The notes under the pieces were generated by a model. The model was not told where the DNA came from. It searched no databases and saw nothing but the letters and a program-made list of their open reading frames with translations. This document shows, piece after piece, positions 1 to 11,700 of a stretch of DNA of 64,000 nt. The stretch is from Diploptera punctata (Eukaryota > Arthropoda > Insecta > Blattodea > Blaberidae): assembly GCA_030220185.1 (NCBI GenBank), contig JASPKZ010004953.1, positions 656,501-720,500 on the forward strand, in the 5' to 3' direction. The position numbers and the translations under genes were made by a program. Position 1 is the first letter of the stretch. Every line of letters begins with the position of its first letter.

Positions 1-59
1 AAAAAGCGAAGTGAAACCAATGATATTGTACCTTTTGAACGAAGTATATATTTCAGAGG

Positions 60-260
60 GGGCAAGCCTTATCATAGTGGTTAAGGCAATATGCTACAAG
101 CCGGAAGGTCGAGGGTTTGAGTCCTGGTGGGGTCAGGATTTTTAAACTGACCCAAACCTTCTGACGGCAATATGACCATGGGGTCAACTAGGTCTCTTGC
201 AAAATAGTAAGAAATATAATAAAAAATAAATGTTTGTTCTTTCTAAACAACTTGATTGCA
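60..260 (+). repeat. tRNA-derived SINE, family D
   Basis: The head resembles a Pol III promoter: TAGTGGTTAAGGCA (box A-like) and GGTCGAGGGTTTGAGTCC (box B-like), followed by a body with GACCCAAACCTTCTG. A second copy lies at 42500-42790. Confidence 0.75.
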
Positions 261-344
261 TCTCTAAAAGGTTGTATAATACAAATAAATCCAAATGGAA
301 ATGAGTAGCGGACGCTTGTTCTGTGGGTAAAAGCAGTCTTTTGT

Positions 345-960
345 GGACCTGTTTCTTCTAAATCCACATTGATGATCTATTATTGGCATCAATACAGGGA
401 GTAAGTTTGCTTACTAACACATCTGTTAGAATTTTGTACGAAGTTGAAAGTAATGATATGCCCCTACAGTTGTTGCAATCAGTTTCATGTTTTTCTTATA
501 GATTGGTATGATAATTGATTCTTTCCATTCACTTGGAAGAGCCTCTTTTTTCCCAAATTATACTAAACAATCAATGTATCTTGCCCATCAATTTTTCTCC
601 TCCTGATTTTATTAGTTCTGCTGGGATCCCATCAGAACCTGATGCTTCAAACATCTTCAATTTTTTTATCACCATTTTAATCTCTAATGCATTTGGTTCT
701 GTGACTATCATTTATTTCTGCTGTCTGTTAATCATCCTCTACATTTAATAGCGATTAAAGTAATTTTTCCATCTATTTTAATATACTCCTGGAATCTGCA
801 ATCATATCCCCATTTTTATTCCTAATTATGTTTGCTCTTAACCTGAAACCCTTTCATCTATATCTTAATTCCCTGATATAATTTTCTGATGTTCCTACGT
901 TTTTGCATTCATTTCAAGATTATTAATCTTCTCTCTCAAATATTCCCTTTTTTTACTCTT
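345..960 (-). pseudogene. Non-LTR RT remnant
   Basis: The minus strand reads ASGSDGIPAELIKSGGEKL, then SEWKESIIIPIYKK and, after breaks, HQCGFRRN. These are conserved blocks of non-LTR reverse transcriptases upstream of the YxDD box. Stops and frameshifts make it a dead fragment. Confidence 0.7.
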
Positions 961-1371
961 TAATAACCTAGTGTTTCCTATTTAATGCTACCTAATTGAA
1001 GGAATATAGGAAACATTTCTACATTAGTATTTCTCAATCCCATGACATATTTTTAAGTTAAATTAAAAGAAATGAAGTGAACTAAAAAACATTACGTATT
1101 AATGATACTAAGGGTAAATCAGTAAAATTGCAGCCGTGTATTAACATAAAAATATCAAAGAAACCATTGCTCAATTTCACACCCCTTTATTTTATATGTG
1201 GAATCTGGCTAATACTAGCAATTACTATAAAGTTTTTAGAACAATGCCAGAAGTATTATTTCTTTTATGAAAAATCTGAATATTTATGACATGAATACTA
1301 TACTTACCCCAAGGAATTTCTAGTTAAATCTGCACACTTGTATTAACTCCTCTCTATATTTTCACAGATCA

Positions 1372-1670
1372 GCCTCATGGGCTAGTGGTCAGTGTTTCTG
1401 ACTACAATTTATGAGGTCCCAGAATCGATTTCATTCCCAGTCAGGCCATAGGAAATTTTCCTTAAAGGAAATTATCTCTGTGATTGCCCATCGTCTGGAA
1501 TTTAAGTTAAAGACTCTTCTGACAATTCATTATCATTTATCATCCATCGTATCATCGGGGTAACATATCTCCACCTTCCAGATGCTCCAATCTAAGAAAT
1601 TCATTAGAATTCTGCCGATGCCAGGGGACAAAGCCAGAAATGTCATAAAAGACAACCCTATGGCATTGGA
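1372..1670 (+). repeat. tRNA-derived SINE, family F
   Basis: The head CTCATGGGCTAGTGGTCAG with an anti-box B-like CCAGAATCGATTTCATTCCC is followed by a body shared with 31620-31925 and 33205-33385 on the minus strand (blocks around CACCTTCCAGATG and GCCAGAAATGTC). Confidence 0.65.
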
Positions 1671-3061
1671 AAAAAGAAAATATATATTCATAATTTAGTT
1701 TTTACTTTTTATTCTCCCTTTTAAAGCAGGAAATTACAAAAAGTAGCAATCATTTAAAATGGTTGTTCACTTATGTATTTACTGTGGGTGTATCTGATTA
1801 ACATTACAAAGGGTCTTGTTTTTTATTCAATGGCAATACTTTAGAAACCCAATTAAGAAAAGCCTAAAGTTGAGAGATTTCATAGCTTTATAAATATCTC
1901 GTCAAACTGTCATTGGTTAGCTAGGAGCTTTATTCAAATTGATTTTACCAGTTTCTGGTTTTTCTAATTTAAATTGTGTTCAGGTAAAAAAAAAATCATT
2001 AAAAATATTGGAGATATTCAAAGTGAATAGAACGCATATAGTGCACACATCAATAAGAAACAGCAGTACTTCTAGCAGCACAGTGAGTTTGATTAGTGAT
2101 TTTGTAAAGTGCTTTGGTACATCTAGCTGCAGCTTAGGCAGTGCAAGCTTTGAGCTCAGCATATTGCACTTGAACTACTGGCTTGAAAGCATAAAGTTAG
2201 TAGTTAGTAATATCAGTATGTGGTTTGGTCGTTGAGCCATTAAATATAACTGTATACCAGTGTTTAGCCTCCATTTACTGGTAATACTTTTTTTTTTTCT
2301 TCTGTGCAAAGTTTCTGCAATGCAAATACATTAGTCTGTACTCAAATTACTTCCAATCACTGGTGAGCTGACTCACCGTGAGCAAGTGTAAAGATCGAAT
2401 TAGTTACCCACTAACTGGTCATGCATGAAAGTCGTCTTTTCGTAATATTGGCATGAAATTACCCAGAATTCTCAGCGATAAAACCACTTCCGTTATTTTC
2501 GTCTGTTAGAGGAACGCATTTACGCTTGTGTCCCGCAAATAATATGGTATACGACGACGTCTGCATCGTGCAATATTACACCGATTCTCCTGTTCTTCCA
2601 GTTGAATTCTTTGGTAGACTTTATCAAATTCCTCTTCTCCATGTTTACTGAAAACATGATCGAAGTCTTCAAGGTCCGACATCTTGGATAAAGCAGTAAG
2701 GTTTCAAAGTACATCGGTTCCCATCGGGATTCTCATGATTCGTTTCTCTCCTAAGTCACCTCGCCAGGTAGCTTAGGAATTTCAACAATTATTATCACAT
2801 GAACAGATTTTTGAGTATGCAAAACCGTATTTGGATACAACTTTCTCAGCAGAGAACGACTTTTACGGTCTAATGCATTCATAGATTCGAGCCTAAGACT
2901 TGATCTTGCAAAGTATATCAAGCACCATTACTACTTACCATTATATTGTGATGACAGATGAGGGCATCTGCCTGTTAGATCTCTGGGAAGTTTACATACT
3001 TAAAATTGAGGAATATGTCAGAGAAAATAAATTTAAAAGTGGTTCAAAATTTGAACTTGTC
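1671..3061. other. Unassigned AT-rich sequence
   Basis: I recognise nothing here. Short open frames on both strands (for example 1939-2235) have low-complexity products with no family likeness. Confidence 0.5.
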
Positions 3062-3290
3062 AAGGTGCCCAAATTGAGCAAAACATTGCTTCCACTTATT
3101 TGTGTTTTGCTCCTTACTTTTATCTTTAACCAATCTGGTATTTCTTCCTTTCTAGTACCAGGTTCCTCTTTTTACTTTCCTATCCAGTCTCCCTTGCCTG
3201 ACCTCTTGTTTTCTTCGACCCTGATGGTATTAGAGTATCCAAAGCCGAAGGTTTAATTTCTGTCTTTCCTATATCTCTTTCTTTTAACCT
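3062..3290 (+). repeat. 5' region of the GAA-tailed LINE
   Basis: AAGGTGCCCAAATTGAGCAA and the following pyrimidine-rich stretch align with 16348-16500, the 5' part of a LINE copy bounded by TSDs. No coding part follows, so this is a 5' fragment or a broken copy. Confidence 0.6.
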
Positions 3291-4714
3291 CGTGGACACT
3301 CACTTTGAATGCCCACATAAGCTGCATGTTTAAATGCAGTCCCATTGCAACTTATAGCATAAGTATACAATGGATTCATATCATCAGCTATGGCTGGATG
3401 CACATAATGAAGAAGAAAGAAACATTTGAACTTGTTGCTTGCCAAATTAAAGGCACATCTACAATTTTTGGATTCAATTTTAGATTAAAAACTCCTGGCG
3501 CGACAGGCCTACAAGGCCTTTAGCTTGATGCCTTAAAATTGATAAATGAATTTAAAAAGGTAGTCCATCGTCAGGATCTATGTAAACCAAGCAAATTCCT
3601 CATCAAGTCAAATTTATGGTTTACTGAACATAATAAACTACTTTCTACCTTTCCAGAATTTGAATGGATGGATGCAGGCAGCTCTGCACTTGTTAGGCTG
3701 ATGCTCTCCAGAAGAAAGAAAGGAACACTTTATTTAATGGGCTACCTAGTAAAACAAAAATCTATAGATGTGGAGGTCTAAACATAATTTTTAATACACA
3801 CAAGTTGGACAACCACAGTGAATAATCAGTATCTAAGTCAAAAGCATCAGAACAAACCCTAATTAAAGAGTGATGGACTGAAAAATTCACAAAAAAAAAT
3901 TGACAAAGTAAGTAGAGGCCCTGGCTAGAATTCCATCAGTTGCTGTGCAGAACAGATTTTTAGTATTAGCTGAAACTAATCAAACTGCTGGTCCATGCTC
4001 TTCTGCAGAGCCATGAAAAATGGATACCAGTGGAATAGTCCTTCTGGGTGCTACCTAAATGAGACCAGCACCCACCACCAATATCGGTGATTCGTTCCTC
4101 ATGAAAAAGAACATCAAAAAAGCAAATAAAAGATGATCTAAAGACTGTAAACTCCCATGCGGGCTTTAGATATTACACATCCTTAGAGGAATATTTTCAA
4201 ATTATCAAGAAATATTTTGAAATGACCAGCAAACGATACTATATTTTCCAACTAAACAAGGACCTGCCTCTGGATAGTGATAGGAATGTATGTCTATGGG
4301 GTCATGAACCTTCAGGTTCAATATCCCCAGTGAATTAATCTAAACATTTTCAAATACATGTATAAGTTTTAATAAATTTATAAAAATACATGTTTAACTT
4401 TACATTTCACTTTAACCTTCAATGTACAGGATTTTTAAATGCTTGTCACTATTCGTATTATTTTCAAAATTTAACCCTTTCCATATTTCTGTTTTATTAA
4501 TGGCTTTAATGTCATAAAACCTGAAGACCCCTTTTATCTTCAAATTTTACGCATGATAGATTTTTACTTCCCCTCCAAAATAAAACAAGTTCTTGAATTT
4601 GTAATTGAAAAATCTCATTGACCTTAACAAATTATCGGCTATTGGGTTATGAGGCGGATCCTTTCTTTCTGTGTCAATATTTTAAATTATCAAGAAATCT
4701 CAGCATATTTTTTA
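3291..4714. other. Unassigned sequence with a short SINE A fragment
   Basis: GCGACAGGCCTACAAGGCC near 3500 is the 3' end of SINE A in minus orientation. The rest has only short, broken frames. Confidence 0.45.
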
Positions 4715-5055
4715 TGAGTCCCATGCTGTAGCCGAGTGGTTAAGACAAGATGTCTTGGCACAAAGCTATGGGACTTACGCTGGTTTGGACTTCCATGGGG
4801 TAAGAAATTTTTTTGTGGAATTTCGGCCAGTATGAGACCGGTGCCCACCCAGCATCGTGAGGAATTTTGGTAGGTACAATAAGTAGCGACTCCAGTTGAG
4901 AAAACCAGCTATAACGACTAGGGGACCCGACATTTTGATCACATGTCACTCCTACATTGGCTAGAAAATCGTCTACCTCTCTGAATAATATGTGGATGTG
5001 AGGCAAGCAGCGGCTGGTAAGTCAAGGGCCTTCTAGTTCTGTAGCGCCGTGGAGG
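4715..5055 (+). repeat. tRNA-derived SINE, family A
   Basis: Starts GCTGTAGCCGAGTGGTTAAG (box A-like) with TGGTTTGGACTTCC in place of box B, then the shared body: GACCGGTGCCCACCCAGCAT, CATCGTGAGG, GTAGCGACTCCAG, CACATGTCA. Other copies are at 10780-11120, 25132-25481, 55388-55749 (minus) and 59110-59290 (minus). Confidence 0.85.
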
Positions 5056-5666
5056 ATATTTTTAATGAAAACGTCACTGAATAAGAATTCGGGAAATCAT
5101 GATTTAATTTTCAATCGTTAGCAACCTTGTCAACTGTAGTTGGGAATTTTTGTAGATATTAAACAGTAATACCAAATAAATTAAATTTTGAAATATTTAG
5201 TTACATTATTTATATATTATCAATATTTTTTATTTTAACATTTACAATTATAACTTTAATTAATTTATTTATATAGCCTGGTCAGAATTTGTTTTCCTAA
5301 AATCACTGAATAATTTGATTTCACATTACGTTAGATTTTACAGTTCAATGTTGGCTATCTGTTCTGTTATATTCAGTGTAGCCAATATTATTAAATATTC
5401 TAATATATATTTTTTAAAGTTTTGTTGTATCGTTTTTGTCATAATTCGTAATTTGAATTTAAACTAACCTTAATTTCACAATACTTTAAGAAATTAGAAT
5501 TCGGTAATAATTTAAACGCAGACGTGGCTGTTGATAATTTTAAATCGTTCTCTATTATATTTAGTTGATTACAATTGGTCATTATGTTTAACATGGCTGA
5601 CTATCCACACGTGTTGAAGAAGTAATGTGTTAATACATGTCTCGTGTTTGAATTATATGAATAATA
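5056..5666. promoter_or_regulatory. 5' flank of SDAD1, no motif identified
   Basis: AT-rich sequence directly before the SDAD1 start codon. The transcription start and promoter must lie here or in an upstream exon, but I see no convincing TATA box or initiator. Confidence 0.3.
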
Positions 5667-5753
5667 ATGGTACGACATAATAATCAACTTCCAGATAATT
5701 TACCTCAGTTGCAGAATTTGATAAAGCGAGATCCATCATCATATAAAGATGAG
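5667..5753 (+). CDS. SDAD1: SDAD1 exon 1 (start codon, residues 1-29)
   Basis: The ATG at 5667 opens a frame starting MVRHNNQLP and ending YKDE before a GTAAAT donor. This start is chosen because the residues that follow align with the N-terminus of animal SDAD1 ([17 protein letters not shown]). An in-frame TGA lies just upstream at 5658-5660. I see no clear TATA box in the AT-rich 200 bases before it. Confidence 0.93.
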
Positions 5754-8700
5754 GTAAATTACTTATGCACAATAAATTGACATGAGATGAAGTTACAATA
5801 TAATTGAGTTGAAATGTTAGTATACAAATTACGTAGCATGTAAAGCAGATTTGTTGTTTGAAATTAATACATATTGCTTGGTGATTTGGAATGCTTCTTC
5901 ATTCATTTCCTGTTTAGTCAACTTCAACTTGGTGACTGTTGTCATCTGTGCTACTTCATTCATTGTTCTAGGCCTATGTATATTAGTTAACTTTATAAAA
6001 GAAATTAAAGTAAAAAAAAGACCCCCAAAGAAATATATATCTCACTTCTATGGTTATATTTTGAATTTTACTGAGATCTACTAAAGTTGTAATTTTGGGA
6101 TAGATTTTCATAATTTTATTAAAAGGCAATTTATTAGTTAGAGTCTGTTATTGAACTATTCCTTAGTTTTCAATTCACTTTATGGAGAAACAGTAGGCTA
6201 CTTTACCTTTCCCAATATATGTATTCTAAGTCCTATAGAACAACAGTGTACATGCGCAAGTGTTTATGGAGCTGCTGCTACATTGAACCAGCGATAACCC
6301 TCCATCGAACCACATATCGATTATCCTTGCCTAGTGGGTTATCACTGCTTCCACATGGATTATCGCTGCTTACAACATATCAATTATTATCCTTGCCTAG
6401 TGGGTTATGGCTGCTTGCCACATATCTTTGAAGTTTATACAACTGACTCTAGATGGCAGCACAAACTTCTCTCTTCCTAGCGTAACAAAATAAATTACAT
6501 GCATATTATTTACTGCAGAATAGTTAATTTTATTGAAGTGAGTTGCTCCGTATATTTCAATTGTATAGGCTTACCTTTAAAAATAAATTCCCAAACGTTT
6601 ATTAAAAATGGATGTACACTAACTTCTCTCTTCCTAACGTAAGAAAATAAATTACATGCATAATTTACTGTAGAGTAATTCATTTAATTGAAGTGGGTTA
6701 CTCCGTATATTTCAATTGTATACCTTCAAAATGAATTCCCAAATGTTTATTAGAAATGGATGTACATTAAAAACAAAGAGAAGTTGATGGTGCCAACCAG
6801 TGATAACGCACTGGTGCAACATTGGAAGAGGAGAGAAAAATCATAGACTAAGTAATATACTGTATGGAGAAAATAGCAACTCAGCATCACAATATTGTCT
6901 AACAATGTCGTAATGTTACAGTATTTTGCATATTTCAGTAAATACTTAAAAATTGGGCTCAACTGCACTTCTACAAGCGCTTGATTTTCCAGTTATATTG
7001 TTGTAAACTATAACTTTTTTTGTATTTACTAACATTATTTAATATTTTAAACTTTTTCAAACAATTTTGGATATGCTACACTTAGTGTCGCAAGAAAATT
7101 CTTCTAAGTTCTATAGAATCACAGTGCGCATGCGCTAGTGCTCCATGTAATCCCAGAAAGATAAAAATGCAACCTCCAGCAGTTGGTGGTATATGTATGT
7201 GAAATCAGTATGACCAACATTGACACAAAATTCCCAGAACTTGTCTAAAAATGTATAATTAACACGAAATGAACTAGTGGAAATATGATTTTACGTGGTA
7301 ACCGTCCGATATTTTGAATTTTTCATAGAATAACAGATATGAAGAGGTAATTTATTTTACGTATCAAATCACATTTAAAAAGCAAGGAACCTAAAAGCTA
7401 ACCAAACCTAAACCAATTACTGTAACACAAATCAATTACTCTAACGTAGATGAAATCCAGGGAACGTGGAATCACATTTAAAAAGCAAGGAACCTAAAAG
7501 CTAACCAAACCTAAATCAATTACTGTAACACAAATCAATTACTCTAACGTAGGTGAAATCCAGGGAACGTGGAATCACATTTAAAAAGCAAGGAACCTAA
7601 AAGCTAACCAAACCTAAATCAATTACTGTAACACAATGAATACAGCAAAGAGTGAATGCAAGTGATCAGTGGAAAAGAACGTAAAACCTTCGAAACTAAT
7701 GCTCTTCTGAGTGCTCCTTTATATTATTATAAATCAATTACTCTAACGTAGGTGAAATCCAGGGAATGTGGAAGTGATGTTGGCAACATCTGGAGTATTT
7801 TGTGTTGTTGATGGTGGCAACGTTGGAACAACATAGGAAGATGAGGGAAAATAGCAGAAAGTAGCAAGGAAGAATGTAGGACGATCATGTTTTACGTAAA
7901 TATATAAATATAAAAAAAAGATTGTTGCAACATTGGAAGATGTTTAAAAGTGTTGCAAACTGTTTCAAAAGTGTTTAGTGCATCAGTAGCATAAGAAATT
8001 AAAATTAAATTTTTTTGCGACGATTAGTTTACAACACCCACAATTTTTATAACATTATTAGACAATTTTGAAGTATTTATTTAAATTTATAAATCACAAT
8101 AATATGACACTGTTAGACAATATTGTGATGCTAACTGCTATTTTCTTCACAGAGTATATTACTTGTCTATGATTTTTCTATTGCTGTTTTGGGTTATCAC
8201 TGGTTGGATCAGCGTTAAGGAGTGATAAGTAAGTGTACACCCATTTTTAATAAACGTTTGGTAATTTTAATATTATTCATATTTTTTTAACATAGATTTG
8301 GGGATTTATTGCAAATATTGGTCATTTAAATTTCTTAGCGATGGATATTAATCGAGGATGATAATTGATATTTGGTTCGATTGTGGGTTATTACTGGCTC
8401 TATAAACTTTGACGCATGTGCACTGTTGTATAGGACTTTGAAAATATGTCACGCTAGTTTAAGTGCAGTTTTTCCAAAAATTGTAAAATATTGTTATAAA
8501 ATTATTTGCAAAATATTTAAAATAATACAAAATGTTAATAATACGCAAGAAGATCTACAGTTTACAAGAATAAACTGAAATTCAAGGGAAAGGTAATGTA
8601 CTGTTGAGCCGTGTGGTATTTTCTTAAGATGTTTACTTCACATTTACACATTTTAATTTAAAAAAAGCTAACCAAAATAATTATCTAAATCTTTTGTTAT

Positions 8701-11700
8701 TTTTGTTATACATATATTTTGTCTTTATTGAATTTAGGTTATTTAAATCCTAATTTCATAATTTTAATTGTGATAACATCTATCAAGGTTTGTCATACAG
8801 GTTCTGTCATTTGGATAAAGTTAAATTAGAAGATATGGGTTTTGTCAGGGAAATGCAACCCACTGCATGCTAGAATGGACCACTGGTTGTAAACTATCTC
8901 TAATGCTATCAATTAGATGACATCGATGGTAGGCAATGAAAACCTCGTAATTCCATCAGTCATTGAAAAACACGTAACTCCAGTAGCCAGCACAGAAATA
9001 TGTGATGCATAACCTGTCAAGAACACAGCCTTCAAATTTATTAATAACTTGACTTGTATTCTGTAGTATAATATGTGGGAACTATTGCTTATCAATTTTC
9101 ATAATTATTTAAAACAGCTATTTGTTTCTCCTGTAAAATTTACCAAAATGGAGCTACGAGGTTTTCATTGCCCACCATTGATATGTATGTTTGTGGAGCC
9201 AATATGTTTTTTTTATTCCAACATCTAATGATAGATTTCCTTACTATGTACCAGTAGATCAATATTTTTCATATTACGTGTTATGACATTTTTTTCATGA
9301 TATAAATGTAGTTGAGATGGAAATACGTGTTTTGGAGCGTATCAATGTGTCTCCCATTGCAGGAAATACTCGACTCACAAAAATATATAAAATGGATTAA
9401 AACATAAAAGAAAATTTCCAATTAAATTAATACGAACAATGTTTTTTTAAGTAGTTATATTCTTTAAACGTTTCAAAACATGAGAATAATTTTGTTACAC
9501 AATGTTGTTGCTAAGATGTGCAGTGTAGGAGAATGGTGGGCGGAAGGGAGAAGCTAACCGGCCGGCACAGCATATTATGTTATGTCGATCCACATAAAAG
9601 CTGTTACACCCAATTGCAACATAGGAATTTTGTATTTAATGAAATAAAAAATTGTATAAATCGATCTCTGACTTCGGCAACATCCGAAGCCTCTTTTAAA
9701 TGGAGCAACAATATTCATTTAAACACACCTTGACACTCTTCACATAAGTTGCTCTCCACGTGAACCTATGTTTAAAAACTTGCTCAAGACTGCAAGTGTA
9801 ATTTCTCCCATTGATTTTTAATACACATATGCCTATTGTATTTCATATAATTTTGTGAGTGAAAATAAAAAATGAGGACCTCGATAAAATTTTTCAAAAT
9901 TATCCGGACCTCATCTAAAATTACTTGCTGACTCCTGCACTAGAGTAATGAAATATATTGAAATTTGCATTGATCTGGACTGGTTGATTTTCGTATTTTT
10001 GAGAAGTGTATAGAAGTAAAGCCATATAAATTATCTGTTGCACAATTACTATAAATACATGCAGACATATCTACTTTACATCACATGTCCGCCCAGACCT
10101 CGAGTCTCGTTCTTTCTTCTCCTCTTTCTGAAGTGTCCATCATCTCAAGGGGATTCACTTGCCTGCATCCCCACCCATGGTACTCCCCTTCCTGTCTCCT
10201 CCTGTCTGCTCACCTTAATGTCACAAAACCATGCCGCTCGTGCATGTTGCAGACAAATTATTTGGCTGTACTTTTAAGACACATTACATTTCTTTACTTT
10301 TTACAACAACATATGCACAAATTACTGTAGTATAATTTAGTTACTATCTTAAGATGTATATATACATATATAGTTGTTGGGGAGGAAAAATTATGAGAAA
10401 TAGGGGAAAAATGAATTAGAATTTCTCATGAATAAAACAGTAATATCCTTACATTTAGATAGTTAGATTTATAGTTGGTTAGCTACAATTAGTTAAAGTT
10501 ATGAATTGTTTACATTTCTTGAATGTTTATTGTTCTACTGAATGAGGTATTTGATCAGTATTACAGACCCATTGGGTTGGCAGTTCTGTCTTCCCGTGAT
10601 TCTGACCTAACTTTAGGAGTAGCCATATTGTTTTTTTCCATAATTTTTAGGTTTGATTTGTTGTTAGATTATCTGAATCTCTATTTGATTTATTTCCCTT
10701 ATTTCTCATACCTTTTCTCACCTAGAAATATGTATGAATGTGTATATATATATATATATATACAGTGTATACATAAAATAATAAGTTCTGCGCTGTAGCC
10801 GTGTGGTTAAGCCAAGAGGCCTTGGCGCGAGCTACGGGACTTGCGCTGGTTCGAGTCCCCAGGGGGGAAGAAATTTTCTCATGGAATGTCGGCCAGTATG
10901 GGACCGGTACCCACCCAAGCATCGTGAGGCATTTGGGTAGCTACATTAAGTAGCGACTCCAGGTTGAGCTTACCAGCTATAACGGCTGGGGACTCGACAT
11001 ATTGACCACATGTCATTCCTACACTGGCTTATGATCATCTACCTCTGTGAATAACACATGTGGACGTGAATCCAGTTGGTAGGCCTAGGGCCTTCAAGGC
11101 CTGTTGCGCTTGGAGAAAAAAAACATAAAAGAATATAGTAGTTTCAAGTAATAATATTATCACTCAGATGAGGCGTAGAAAGTTGTGTAGACTGAAATGA
11201 AACAGAAAAGAAGATAGTTCTAGTTGTGTGAGTGAGCGGATAGCTTTCTTTTGTTTTGTTTCTATGGCAACAATAATAACAAAGATGGCAACTACTCAAC
11301 AGAAAGTGTTTTGTGTTTTGCTGTTTGAGAGTTGTAAATCAGTTGTGACAGTTCAATGTGCATTTCATCATCCAATCCGGCCTTTGCTTTGAGATGAATC
11401 AGTAATAATAAATGTCCCCTGACCGCGTTACAAGCGCTGTGCAGGGTAAGGATAATGACAGGGCTGCTGTCTCAGAGCATCTATCCATGCTCCTCTAAGT
11501 ATTAACCCCTTTAGAGAGGGTTGCTGCTTGAGCCGTTGTGATGATCGCCAGGTATCACGTCGCCTCGTAGACCGTTGCAGACTTCTCGGTCGAAGTCAAC
11601 CTTCTGGAGATGTCTCCCACGTTGCGGACTATTCTTAGTTTCCTCTCACCTCTAACCAATCGGCAAGTTAGCAAAGCTAAACTTCCCCGATTTGGTCATC

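Noticed and set aside
1939..2235. 98-codon plus frame and its 60-codon antisense partner
   Set aside because: Low-complexity serine-rich or leucine/phenylalanine-rich products with no family likeness and no splice signals in common with SDAD1.
2520..2714. Minus-strand 64-codon frame with HDADVVVYHI
   Set aside because: No recognised family, no neighbouring exon signals.
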